Source of the DNA: Formosa agariphila KMM 3901
GTDB taxonomy: Bacteria > Bacteroidota > Bacteroidia > Flavobacteriales > Flavobacteriaceae
DNA length: 64,000 nucleotides
Direction: 5' to 3'
Assembly (NCBI RefSeq): GCF_000723205.1
Contig: NZ_HG315671.1
Coordinates: 3,608,001 to 3,672,000 of the forward strand
Positions 57,301 through 64,000 of this stretch are shown here, piece by piece. The translations under genes were made by a program, and so were the position numbers. The notes under the pieces were generated by a model, which was not told the origin of the DNA, made no database searches, and worked only from the letters and a program-made list of their open reading frames with translations. Positions within the stretch are counted from its first letter, which is position 1; each line of letters begins with the position of its first letter.

Positions 57301-57795
57301 AATCGGATTTGAGGTTGTTGTTGAAATCGAGTAATTTCCATCAAAATCTGTAATCACTCCATTTTTTGTTCCTTTTTCAACAACATTTACACCAGGTAGT
57401 GGCATATCGTAATCGTCTATTATTACTCCTTTAACAGCCTGTTGTTGTATACTTACTGATTTTGGTGTTTTTATTAATACATTATTTTGTTCAATAACAT
57501 AAGTAAATCCAATTTTTTTTGACAAATCGCTCAAAACATTATTTAAAGTGGCATCATTATAATCTATAGAATATGTAGATTTGTTGTTAATAATGTCAAT
57601 TCCGTAATTAAAATTATAATGAGTTAAACTCTGTAATTCATTAAATATGGCCTGAATTGTGATATTATCAGCTTTTAAAACGACTCTATTTTCTGAAATA
57701 GTATCATACTTAACTGCTGCTGGCATTGTATTTGTTATTAATAAACTAAAACACAATGTGAGTATTAGACAAATATTTATATTTTTGTTTAGCAT
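54352..57795 (-). CDS. SusC/RagA-family TonB-dependent transporter with STN signalling domain
   Basis: The 1147-residue protein has a signal peptide and then an STN domain (about 40-110, NITIQAIFNELQSLTHYNFN). A CarboxypepD_reg-like domain (VKGVIIDDYDMPLPGVNVVE), a TonB plug (QGLQGQLPNVEISFPSGRPD, GARGAFGVVLITTKKG) and a long barrel ending LGLQLNF follow. STN-bearing SusC proteins transmit substrate binding to a FecR anti-sigma factor, which matches the adjacent fecR and sigma genes. Import of an oligosaccharide into the periplasm is expected. A candidate antisense RNA lies over its 5' leader. Confidence 0.96.
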   Translation of the reverse strand: MLNKNINICLILTLCFSLLITNTMPAAVKYDTISENRVVLKADNITIQAIFNELQSLTHYNFNYGIDIINNKSTYSIDYNDATLNNVLSDLSKKIGFTYVIEQNNVLIKTPKSVSIQQQAVKGVIIDDYDMPLPGVNVVEKGTKNGVITDFDGNYSISTTTSNPILIFSYIGYKTKEVQVSGQSVIDLKMESEYTALDEVVAIGYAVKKKVNLTGAVSSIDSKVLESRPITNLSQGLQGQLPNVEISFPSGRPDETGEFNIRGLGSINGGSPLILIDGTPGNINTLNPRDIANVSVLKDAAASSIYGARGAFGVVLITTKKGKEDGLNITYDSMFGFSSPTRIPKLYLDDPVKYAEIHQQAGNSFSDAQMDYIKARANDPSLPEIVASVNDAGQPYWLTAGNTNWYDLMYQDNAPMNIQNVGVSGESGKFNYYLSGGLLNQEGVYKIGTDDYKRYNLRTKITIDLASWLSVTTNTEFANGVYDQPNPYFRYNLNVERMMSQEANPYNVLQTPDGYWTNHGVVLGFMQDGGRQVEDQKLFKTTLAFDMSFLNNDLKIHGDYTYQNDNTLLTAKRISPLYSPSPGIVEEFPIDDPNSLKRGTTDNDFNVINLHATYSKTLGKHDFSAMLGYNQEEYSNSYYEVLRAGQLSDDYSSLNLSTGTIKTYDKESEYALRGAFYRVNYNFNDRYLIELNGRYDLSSRFPTDDRGGFFPSISAGWRISEENFFKNANLGIKNLKLRASYGALGNQNVNDYLYISNLSVNNSTWLFDDSIQPYAGAPSPISSNITWEQIKSSNFGLDLSTFNGRLTANFDYFIRNTYDMLIPGGSLPSIYGATVPMQNSGDLNTKGWEVSVGWRDNFMLAEKDFSYFVNVNVGDAKSEITSFNSNATKSLGSWTDPDFYEGMVVGEIWGYTTDGYFQNDGEVNAAPDHQQVYPDFAPAPGDIKFVDTNGDGVIDKGQNTFDDHGDLSVIGNSTPRYNYGFGLGFNWNNIDFSVFFQGVGERDFMPNNEAALYYGFYNRKYQPIFEHMTDYWTADNPDAAFPNPRGYIAGAWKDQPLSVNQTGQIQDASYLRWKNLTIGYTFKRDVMKFLESFRLYVSAENIMEWTALSEAFDPEALGDDPYSPGLDGQGMVYPLNRKVTLGLQLNF
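57780..57787 (+). promoter_or_regulatory. Plus-strand -7 box for a candidate antisense RNA
   Basis: TATTTTTG matches TAnnTTTG. TGTG at 57757-57760 lies exactly 19 bases upstream, one mismatch from the -33 TTTG. Transcription would begin near 57794, at the susC start codon on the opposite strand. Confidence 0.5.
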
Positions 57796-57881
57796 AATTT
57801 TTTAGTGTTGTACTTGTAATACATTTTTTCAATACTTTAATCTTATTTAGACCGTGGTTGTTGGCGCAACTACGGTTTTTT
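57794..57881 (+). ncRNA. Candidate cis-antisense small RNA opposite the susC leader
   Basis: A plus-strand promoter box (57780-57787) and a strong plus-strand terminator (57851-57881) bracket about 88 bases in the fecR-susC gap where no plus-strand gene exists. The transcript would be complementary to the 5' leader of susC mRNA up to its start codon. Small antisense RNAs of this size and position (DonS type) repress susC homologues in sigma/anti-sigma-controlled PULs of Bacteroides. Start and end are predictions from sequence signals only. Confidence 0.5.
57851..57881 (+). terminator. Intrinsic terminator on the plus strand in the fecR-susC gap
   Basis: ACCGTGGTTG (57851-57860) pairs with CAACTACGGT (57867-57876), ten pairs including one G-U, around a TTGGCG loop, followed by TTTTT. 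The T-run is on the plus strand, opposite to the flanking genes. Confidence 0.8.
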
Positions 57882-57886
57882 CTTTT

Positions 57887-58804
57887 TTATTTAGTAACTA
57901 TTATTTCATTTGCATCTATTTTAAAGTTTAAATTGGTTATATAATTTAGTTTTTCAATAATTTTTAGAACTTCATCATCCTTAGACACATGCAGTGTAAC
58001 AAATTGATCTCTTACAATTTCATTTGAATAAATCAAGTCAACTCCAAATCTATTCTGAATAAAAACACCTAATTCCTGTATAGATATTTCATTTAAGGTG
58101 ACGTCTGTTTTATACCAAGGGTGGACTATAATTTGTTCAATTCTTCTCATATTCTGAGATTCAGGATTATACAATACTCCTTGATCAGGTATAAGGATTT
58201 CGTGATTTTTAGAGCTCGACACTTTAACTCGTCCTGTTTTAACTAAAACTTTAATATTTTCATCATTTAAGTCAATATTAAATGAAGTACCTAAAACAGT
58301 TGTTTTAAGATCCTGTGAGGTGACAATAAAGGGCTTTTGCTTGTTTTTACTTACTTTGAAGAATGCATTCCCACGTAGTAGAGCAACCTTTCTATCCTTG
58401 TCATTGAAATTAGATGTATAAACAATTTCTGAATTTGGACTTAAAATAATTTTAGAATTATCGGGAAGCGTTATACTATCTATGGATTTTCCTGTATAAA
58501 ATGATATTTCATCTAAAGATTTGGTAACAGGTAAATACAACTTTAAAAGAATAAGTAAAACTCCAACTGCTGCATATTTTACCCATGAAAAACTTCGCTT
58601 AGACTTTTTAATTTTTAAATTAACTGCATCTTTCAAATCGTTCTTAGCTTTAATCTTATTTCCCATATGAGTTTCATCCCATTCTGAGTTTTCATAAAGC
58701 GTTTTTAAAAAATCATTTAAAATCTTTACTTCATCTTTCGAAGTTTGATTAGAAATATGTTTTTCAAAAAGTCCGTTTATATTTTTTTCATTATGATTTA
58801 GCAT
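57887..58804 (-). CDS. FecR-family anti-sigma factor
   Basis: The 305-residue protein has a cytoplasmic N-terminal sigma-binding part (about 1-70) and one transmembrane helix (about 74-92, WVKYAAVGVLLILLKLYL). The periplasmic FecR domain follows (DSITLPDNSKIILSPNSEIV, VALLRGNAFFKVSKNKQKPF, VLGTSFNIDL, VKTGRVKVSS), then a C-terminal DUF4974-type STN-contacting domain (VTLNEISIQELGVFIQNRFG). It holds the sigma factor until SusC reports ligand. It lies between the sigma gene and susC. Confidence 0.95.
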   Translation of the reverse strand: MLNHNEKNINGLFEKHISNQTSKDEVKILNDFLKTLYENSEWDETHMGNKIKAKNDLKDAVNLKIKKSKRSFSWVKYAAVGVLLILLKLYLPVTKSLDEISFYTGKSIDSITLPDNSKIILSPNSEIVYTSNFNDKDRKVALLRGNAFFKVSKNKQKPFIVTSQDLKTTVLGTSFNIDLNDENIKVLVKTGRVKVSSSKNHEILIPDQGVLYNPESQNMRRIEQIIVHPWYKTDVTLNEISIQELGVFIQNRFGVDLIYSNEIVRDQFVTLHVSKDDEVLKIIEKLNYITNLNFKIDANEIIVTK

Positions 58805-58864
58805 ATTATACTTCTTTACTTTTAACTAAGTATTGAAAACATAATTATGTACCACCCTCCTACA

Positions 58865-59428
58865 TTACCAAAACGTTAATTCAAGGTAAACAAATAAAAA
58901 AACACCTTGACATAACACTTCTCGCAATTGAATAAGAGCCTTAGACACTTGATTTCTAACAGTCTGAGGAGATATATTTAAGCTTTCAGAAATTTCTTGA
59001 ACAGACATATTTTGATACTTGCTTAGTAATAAAATTTCTTTTCTTTTTTGTGGAAGCTGTTCCAAGGCTTTATTTAAGGTATTTAATATTTCGGGATGAT
59101 CTTCATTTAAATTTTCCATCAAGTAACTCTCCAATTCGGCTGGCAAAGTATTTGAATGGATTTTATTCTTTTTATAATAAGAGAAGAATTGATATTTTAC
59201 ACTTTGAAAAAGATACGACTTAAGATTAGAAATTTCTGTTTCATGCCTTTTTTCCCATAATTGCACAAAAATAATTTGAATAATTTCATGCGTAAGTTCA
59301 TTACTCCCTGTCAATTTATAACAGAAAGCAAACAGTTTTTCCCAATACAAATCATAAATGCGGTTAAATGCCTTATGATCATTTTCCTTGAGTCTATCCA
59401 ATAAAAAGGAGTCGTTTACTTTATTCAA
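58865..59428 (-). CDS. ECF-type RNA polymerase sigma factor
   Basis: The 187-residue protein has sigma region 2 (KAFNRIYDLYWEKLFAFCYK, IIQIIFVQLWEKRH) and region 4 (LPQKRKEILLLSKYQNMSVQ, EISESLNISPQTVRNQVSKA). It is the FecI-like partner of the FecR protein 60 bases downstream and should activate the island SusCD operon when the substrate is sensed. It is the first gene of the regulatory pair. Confidence 0.95.
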   Translation of the reverse strand: MNKVNDSFLLDRLKENDHKAFNRIYDLYWEKLFAFCYKLTGSNELTHEIIQIIFVQLWEKRHETEISNLKSYLFQSVKYQFFSYYKKNKIHSNTLPAELESYLMENLNEDHPEILNTLNKALEQLPQKRKEILLLSKYQNMSVQEISESLNISPQTVRNQVSKALIQLREVLCQGVFLFVYLELTFW

Positions 59429-59538
59429 TTTTGGGAGGTTTTTAACACTGCGAATCTAAATAACAATTAAAACTATATACCTGATTAAATATTAATAAAT
59501 TGAAAAATATCTACCTTCAATCTTACCTTAAAATTAAA

Positions 59539-60825
59539 TTAGTTATTAATTCTATCACTATACCGTTTTATTATATTAGTTGTAGAAATATCCGTATTAT
59601 AAACACCATACCAGCCTTGCCTTTCATGAGGGGGATCGCCTAAAATAGCATCTCCTATGTCCCAAAATTCTCCTGGATTATTTGGTCTACCTTCTCCTGA
59701 ATAACTCCAAAAGTTTAAACCTTTTACAACATCATTGGTTTCTATAGAATGTACTACCTTACTAAATAAATAATCAAAAAACTTATCTCTCCAAACTGTA
59801 GTCTCTTTAGGATTGTAAGACGAATAATCTCTCGCGATACCAAACTCTTCTAAAACTATAGGTTTATTTAGTTGTAGAGCTACTTTTTTATGATCTTCCC
59901 AATAATTATTTACCTTTTCTATCGCTTCTTTATATACAGACTCTCCATCAGTGGGTTCAAACCACTCCCAATTCTGAGCCCATATATGCATTGTTATATA
60001 ATCGATATTTACATCATTATTATCTCTAAAAACATCCGTCCCTGCATATTTTGCTGCTGTATTTCCTTCTGTACCTAAACAAACTAAATGATTCTTATCT
60101 AAGCTTTTTATATATGCCGAAGTTTTCCTGGTCCATTTCACAAATTCAATTGGAACATCATAACCTCTTGGTTCATTGGCCAATTGCCAAGCCATAATTG
60201 TAGCGTCTTTTTTGTATACTTTTCCTGTAATAGTATTTTTTCTATAAATAACCTTTTTAATATGATTATTCATCATGTCCTGAGCTTTGTCATTAGTATA
60301 AAATTGTTTTGAATAATCTGAAAAATTGGACCAAGTAGTACCTTCTTCTTGTGGATAAGGGATTTTCCCTGCTCCTGCCCATTTCAAATATTGAGGAAAG
60401 CCTCCACTCCAGGTCCAAAAATTACCTAGTACCATAACAGCTTTCATGCCTCTTTTTTCCATTTCTGACAATAAAAAATCTAAACCTTGCCAAATATCTT
60501 CATCATATACACCAGGTGCAGTTTGTAAAGCAGGATGTACTGCATATTTCATTTCAGCATCTGCTTCACTTGATGCCAGCACCCGTAGATTCGTTACTCC
60601 TAATGCTTGTAAATGATTTAATTCTCGTATCAATCGTTGTTGATCTCCAGATTTTGGAGCTCCTAAATTCATTCCTTGCCAATAATTAGCCCCAATGTAA
60701 TTATAGTTTTTGTTATTAGCTTGAAACCCTTTATCATTAACTTGAACCAGGCTCTTTTTATAACCCGCGCAAGAACACAAACTCAGACAGATAATTATTA
60801 GTGATAATTTAGAACTTAAAGTCAT
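59539..60825 (-). CDS. GH5-family lipoprotein, probable endo-beta-1,4-mannanase (GH5_7-like)
   Basis: The 428-residue protein has a lipoprotein signal (SLCSC). It is a (beta/alpha)8 barrel of clan GH-A: NYWQGMNLG at the N-terminus, the acid/base Glu218 in MAWQLANEPR, and the nucleophile Glu327 in IVLEEFGIARD. The aromatic MHIWAQNWEWFEP before the nucleophile and the length match GH5 subfamily 7 mannanases. It should cut beta-mannan backbones at the cell surface or in the periplasm. It stands 28 bases after the mannose-6-phosphate isomerase gene, supporting a mannose-containing substrate. Exact specificity is inferred. Confidence 0.86.
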   Translation of the reverse strand: MTLSSKLSLIIICLSLCSCAGYKKSLVQVNDKGFQANNKNYNYIGANYWQGMNLGAPKSGDQQRLIRELNHLQALGVTNLRVLASSEADAEMKYAVHPALQTAPGVYDEDIWQGLDFLLSEMEKRGMKAVMVLGNFWTWSGGFPQYLKWAGAGKIPYPQEEGTTWSNFSDYSKQFYTNDKAQDMMNNHIKKVIYRKNTITGKVYKKDATIMAWQLANEPRGYDVPIEFVKWTRKTSAYIKSLDKNHLVCLGTEGNTAAKYAGTDVFRDNNDVNIDYITMHIWAQNWEWFEPTDGESVYKEAIEKVNNYWEDHKKVALQLNKPIVLEEFGIARDYSSYNPKETTVWRDKFFDYLFSKVVHSIETNDVVKGLNFWSYSGEGRPNNPGEFWDIGDAILGDPPHERQGWYGVYNTDISTTNIIKRYSDRINN

Positions 60826-60852
60826 AATTAATTTAGATTTTGAGATAGTGAA

Positions 60853-61827
60853 TTATATATAAACTTCTAATATTTTAGCATTGGTAGCACTTATCAATAC
60901 TTTGTAGTCTAATGATGCTGGCAACAAAATAGTTTCACCTCTGTTTAACATTTCCATTTTATTTTGATATAAAATATCCACATCCCCTTCTATACAAATC
61001 AATATTTTAAACGATTCTTTTTTAGAAACTGTTAAACTTATATTACCTTGAATATTTAAAATATTAGTTTTAAAATACCTTGTATGAACCAATTTATTAT
61101 TTGCTTCACTTAAGCTATACACTGTTTTGTAATTGTCAATTAAATTAAAATCGATAGCGTCAACAGATTGTTCGGTGTGTAACTCACGTGTTGCTCCTGT
61201 TTTTTCATCTACTCTATTAAAGTCGAATATTCTGTACGTCACATCTGATGTTTGCTGAATTTCGGCAATCATAACCCCAGCACCAATAGCATGTACTCGA
61301 CCAGCTGGAATAAAAAAGGTATCCCCCTCTAAAACTTTCACCTTGTTTAAGGCTTCTTCAATATCCCCTTTTTCAATAGACGCTTTATAAGACTTTTTAT
61401 CTAACAGTTTATTAAACCCGATAATTAATTCAGCATCCTTATCAGCCCCCATTACATACCACATTTCGTTTTTTCCAAACGAATTATGTCGCTTTTTGGC
61501 CAATACATCATCTGGATGCACTTGAATAGATAAGGGTGTTTTCGCATCTATAAATTTGATTAATAATGGAAAATCCGTTCCAAACCTTTCTAAAACATTT
61601 TCACCTAAAAAATCAGCCCCATACTCTTTAATCAGTTCATTTATAGTATTTCCTTTTAAGCTTCCTTTACTAACCACAGATTCATTACCAGGTACAGTAG
61701 AAATTTCCCATGACTCTCCAATGTTGTTTTCTGAATAATCTTTATTTAAGACTGTTCTTAATTTATCACCTCCCCATATTCTGTAGTGAAAAAGAGGTTG
61801 AAATTTTAAAGGATATAGTGTGTTCAT
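60853..61827 (-). CDS. manA: Mannose-6-phosphate isomerase, class I (cupin)
   Basis: The start is ATG 61827 (MNTLYPLKFQPLFHYRIWGG); an ATG ten codons upstream would overlap the sulfatase. The protein is about 324 residues, the short Bacteroidota form. Zinc-site signatures are IQVHPDD, FGKNEMWYV and FFIPAGRVHAIG, followed by VMIAEIQQTSDVTYRIFDFN. It interconverts mannose-6-phosphate and fructose-6-phosphate, feeding liberated mannose into glycolysis. It starts 1 base after the sulfatase stop. Confidence 0.93.
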   Translation of the reverse strand: MNTLYPLKFQPLFHYRIWGGDKLRTVLNKDYSENNIGESWEISTVPGNESVVSKGSLKGNTINELIKEYGADFLGENVLERFGTDFPLLIKFIDAKTPLSIQVHPDDVLAKKRHNSFGKNEMWYVMGADKDAELIIGFNKLLDKKSYKASIEKGDIEEALNKVKVLEGDTFFIPAGRVHAIGAGVMIAEIQQTSDVTYRIFDFNRVDEKTGATRELHTEQSVDAIDFNLIDNYKTVYSLSEANNKLVHTRYFKTNILNIQGNISLTVSKKESFKILICIEGDVDILYQNKMEMLNRGETILLPASLDYKVLISATNAKILEVYI

Positions 61828-61828
61828 T

Positions 61829-63700
61829 TTATTTAATTTTATAAAATTGAATAGCAATTAATTGCCTGTTATTTTTAATGTCTTTTATTCGTGTAGGAGA
61901 AATATTTAAAACGGTATCAGTTTTAAATAATTGAAGCTCTCCAATTTCTGATTTTATAATTTCTTTTTTAAAAGTATCTGGATTATCAAAATCATCCCAA
62001 TAGGCACTTTCTCCTTCCAAAAGTGTCCCAAAATCTCGATTTCCTTTATCTAATAATTGTGCCGAAATAGTTTTTACACCTGTTGACACTGAAAATGAAA
62101 TATCCTTATAATCTTCCATTTTATGGATTAAAAACACTTTATACTTACCTGGTGTGTGTACTTTTATTTTATAAAATGCACTATCCGAAACAGTGTTCCA
62201 ATTTTCCAATTCATGATTTTTATTAATTAAATCACCACTTAGAGAACTTGGTGACGCAGCATAAATCTGACTAAATTCCCTGTTTTCAAATCCTATTTGT
62301 AGAACTGGCATATTAAAAGAATCTGCTTTTAATATACCTTGATACCAATTCTCTAATTCTTTTTCCAATTCTTTGGCTTTATCCGGAATACTATCAATTA
62401 AGTTATACTCTTCTTTAGAATCGCTACTAATATTATATAATCCCTTTTGTACCTTATCTTGATTCTGTACATACTTATAGTCACCTTTACGTATTGCCAA
62501 CCCTTGATTTTCGAAAATAAATGTTGACTTGAAAGTTTCTGTTAGAGGCGTACTTGCAGTGACCATTGCATCAATTGAATTTTCAAAAGATGTTCCTTTT
62601 GGACTGTGATTCGCAAAGAACACAGGGGTTTCAATCACCTTTTCTCCTTTAAAAATTGGTGAAAAATCTATTCCATCTAAATCTAATGAATCTGGTATTT
62701 TTATTTTACACATACGTGTTAAAGACGGAAAAAGATCTTCAATTTTTGTGATCTGTTTGGTTTTGCTAGGCATTAATTTATTTTGCCATTTTATAAAAAG
62801 CGTAGACTTCACTCCATTTTGCCAATTCTGACCTTTAGCTCCTCGTAGCCCTGAAGGATTCCGCATTTCCCATTCCTTATCAGTTAATCCAAATCTATAG
62901 CTTCTAACCCAAGGCCCATTATCACTCATAAAAACAATAATGGTGTTTTTTGTTAATCCATTCTCATCTAAGGCATTTAGCAATCTACCTATATTATAAT
63001 CTAAATTATCAATCATTCCATACAGCTGTGCCATAGGGTCAGAAAGTCCTTTAGATTGATATTTTTTAACATAATTATCAGGAGCTCTCCACGGATTATG
63101 GGGAGCTAAATGAGATATATAAGCAAAAAAAGGTTTGTCTCTTTTTTTAGCAACAAAATTAATTGCCATATCTGTAATTGCATCTGTTGTAAATCCTTTG
63201 GTTTGAATCGGTTTTCCGTTTAAAAGACCGGTATTATCCCAATAATTATATAGGCAAGCATAATACGCTTCATCAAAACCTCTGTCCCAAGGAAAATAAC
63301 CATTTGTTTTACCAGAATGCCATTTACCCCACATGCCTGTTTGATATCCATTTTCTTTGAAAATTTCTGCAATTGTGGTTTCCTCTAAATTCATAAAATC
63401 ACGTCCTGCGTGTACAGAAGTTACGCCTGTTCTTTGAAAATTTCGTCCTGTTAAAAAAGCAGCTCTTGAGGGAGCACATACACTTTGCAAATAAAATTGT
63501 TGAAACTCAACAGATTCTTTACCCAATTTATCAAGATTTGGTGTTTCTAAATGTGGATTTCCATGCAATGACAAATCATCATAACCTAAATCATCAACCT
63601 GTATTATTAAAACATTCGGCGATTGTTTTTTTTCCGTTACCATGTCACACGATAAAAAAAGCACAGAAATAAGTAATATCCCTATTCTAATTTGGTTCAT
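61829..63700 (-). CDS. Arylsulfatase family lipoprotein (S1 sulfatase)
   Basis: The 623-residue protein has a lipoprotein signal (VLFLSCD). The S1 sulfatase core shows NVLIIQVDDLGYDD with metal-binding Asp36-Asp37, the formylglycine cysteine Cys75 in SVCAPSRAAFLTGR, GMWGKWHSGKT and IVFMSDNGPW. The C-terminal 140 residues are an extra beta-sandwich (SDSAFYKIKVHTPGKYKVFL). It removes sulfate esters from a glycan outside the cytoplasm and requires an anaerobic-type or FGE maturase elsewhere in the genome. It is translationally adjacent to manA. Confidence 0.94.
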   Translation of the reverse strand: MNQIRIGILLISVLFLSCDMVTEKKQSPNVLIIQVDDLGYDDLSLHGNPHLETPNLDKLGKESVEFQQFYLQSVCAPSRAAFLTGRNFQRTGVTSVHAGRDFMNLEETTIAEIFKENGYQTGMWGKWHSGKTNGYFPWDRGFDEAYYACLYNYWDNTGLLNGKPIQTKGFTTDAITDMAINFVAKKRDKPFFAYISHLAPHNPWRAPDNYVKKYQSKGLSDPMAQLYGMIDNLDYNIGRLLNALDENGLTKNTIIVFMSDNGPWVRSYRFGLTDKEWEMRNPSGLRGAKGQNWQNGVKSTLFIKWQNKLMPSKTKQITKIEDLFPSLTRMCKIKIPDSLDLDGIDFSPIFKGEKVIETPVFFANHSPKGTSFENSIDAMVTASTPLTETFKSTFIFENQGLAIRKGDYKYVQNQDKVQKGLYNISSDSKEEYNLIDSIPDKAKELEKELENWYQGILKADSFNMPVLQIGFENREFSQIYAASPSSLSGDLINKNHELENWNTVSDSAFYKIKVHTPGKYKVFLIHKMEDYKDISFSVSTGVKTISAQLLDKGNRDFGTLLEGESAYWDDFDNPDTFKKEIIKSEIGELQLFKTDTVLNISPTRIKDIKNNRQLIAIQFYKIK

Positions 63701-63706
63701 TAGTTT

Positions 63707-64000
63707 TTATTTATATGTTATTTCTACTCTTGCCAATTGAGCAATTCCTCCCTTAAACAATACTTTTAAGTATTTGTATTTTTTAGCACCTGAGTAACTA
63801 TAAATTTTCGGTTTCCAATAACCATAATTAGATTCACTATTTGTAAATCTTTCTGGAAAAACATCTAAATCTGTCCAAGTTTATTTAATGAAAGTGTTTC
63901 TAACATCTTATTCAACTTCTAAAACATTTGAATACTCAGTTACACCAGCAATGTTCTCTCCTTTAATACGGTAATAGTATTTTTCACCTTTCTCTTTAAG
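63707..64000 (-). pseudogene. C-terminal remnant of an FnIII-type protein with two in-frame stops
   Basis: Reading inward from the right edge on the minus strand gives a fibronectin-III-like end (KYYYRIKGENIAGVTEYSNV then LEVE), then TAA at 63908-63910. After eight codons (DVRNTFIK) a second TAA follows at 63881-63883. The frame then stays open for 57 codons (TWTDLDVFPERFTNSESNYG ... ARVEITYK) to a TAA at 63707-63709. One base change each (CAA to TAA) would explain both internal stops. Alternatively the gene simply ends at 63908 and the rest is a relic. The 5' part lies outside the window. Confidence 0.6.

Larger units (their letters stand above)
39850..64000. mobile_element. Integrative genomic island carrying a polysaccharide-utilisation locus (right end outside window)
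   Basis: The boundary is the tRNA-Leu fragment, with its 3' end facing the chromosome on the left, and the tyrosine recombinase starts 172 bases inside. This is the usual geometry of a tRNA-integrated element in which the half-tRNA marks the far end and the regenerated tRNA the other. The other end is not in the window, so the element is at least 24 kb. It carries a sigma/FecR/SusCD locus, sulfatases, a mannanase-like enzyme and a six-gene accessory operon. Two genes in it are broken. No conjugation or phage genes are visible in this part. Confidence 0.72.

Noticed and set aside
63881-63910. Stop-codon recoding (TAA read as an amino acid)
   Set aside because: All other genes in the window use TAA as a normal stop, and simple C-to-T mutations explain the two internal TAA codons.
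39850-64000. CRISPR array, phage structural genes or conjugation genes on the island
   Set aside because: I looked for regularly spaced repeats and for relaxase, Tra or capsid-like proteins and saw none in the visible part.

Overview
This window is AT-rich chromosomal DNA from a member of the Bacteroidota, most likely a marine polysaccharide-degrading flavobacterium (family Flavobacteriaceae). The evidence is two SusC/SusD pairs, a type IX secretion tail on an alpha-amylase, lipoproteins with Bacteroidota-style signal peptides, TAnnTTTG promoter boxes instead of Shine-Dalgarno-led genes, sulfatases, and a FecR/ECF-sigma surface-signalling set. The species cannot be named from sequence alone.

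Layout. (1) 1-1623: the 3' part of a secreted GH13 alpha-amylase. (2) 1775-12286: a murein/peptide-handling neighbourhood, with a dipeptide (L-Ala-D/L-Glu) epimerase, a BioF/Kbl-like PLP enzyme, an orphan SusC/SusD pair, an S13 D-Ala-D-Ala carboxypeptidase, an M14 carboxypeptidase and a lipoprotein amidase. (3) 12482-14248: a small lipoprotein and a DUF2914 membrane protein. (4) 14519-21313: a three-gene operon with a transglutaminase-DUF2126 protein, a circularly permuted ATP-grasp/alpha-E fusion and a second transglutaminase. This is a widely distributed set of uncertain function. (5) 21419-25790: a lipoprotein, a TonB-dependent receptor and an AraC regulator. (6) 26001-37255: a complete L-fucose-to-pyruvate regulon. 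It has a kinase, FucI and a RhaD-type aldolase on the minus strand, a divergent AraC regulator, then AldA, FucP and LutABC on the plus strand. L-fucose is imported, isomerised, phosphorylated and cleaved, and the L-lactaldehyde is oxidised to L-lactate and then pyruvate. (7) 37378-39560: a lipoprotein and a membrane protein.

(8) 39850 to the right edge: a genomic island. Its left boundary is a 3' fragment of a tRNA-Leu(TAG) gene (39850-39902, minus strand) followed at once by a tyrosine recombinase. The orientation of the fragment puts the chromosome to the left and the island to the right. The intact tRNA-Leu and the other end of the island should therefore lie beyond base 64000. The island carries a polysaccharide-utilisation locus: ECF sigma, FecR anti-sigma, SusC with an STN signalling domain, SusD, a calcineurin-like phosphoesterase, a GH5 beta-mannanase-like lipoprotein, mannose-6-phosphate isomerase and sulfatases. 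Together these suggest a sulfated mannose-containing glycan. A tight six-gene operon of carbonyl/sugar-modifying proteins, several of them predicted lipoproteins, lies beside it.

The most interesting observations are these: a candidate cis-antisense small RNA (promoter box plus strong terminator) between fecR and susC of the island locus; a sulfatase gene broken at a nine-base poly-G/C tract; a gene at the right edge interrupted by two in-frame TAA codons; the tRNA-targeted mobile PUL itself; and the transglutaminase/ATP-grasp/alpha-E operon. All functional assignments come from reading motifs by eye; no database search was run.
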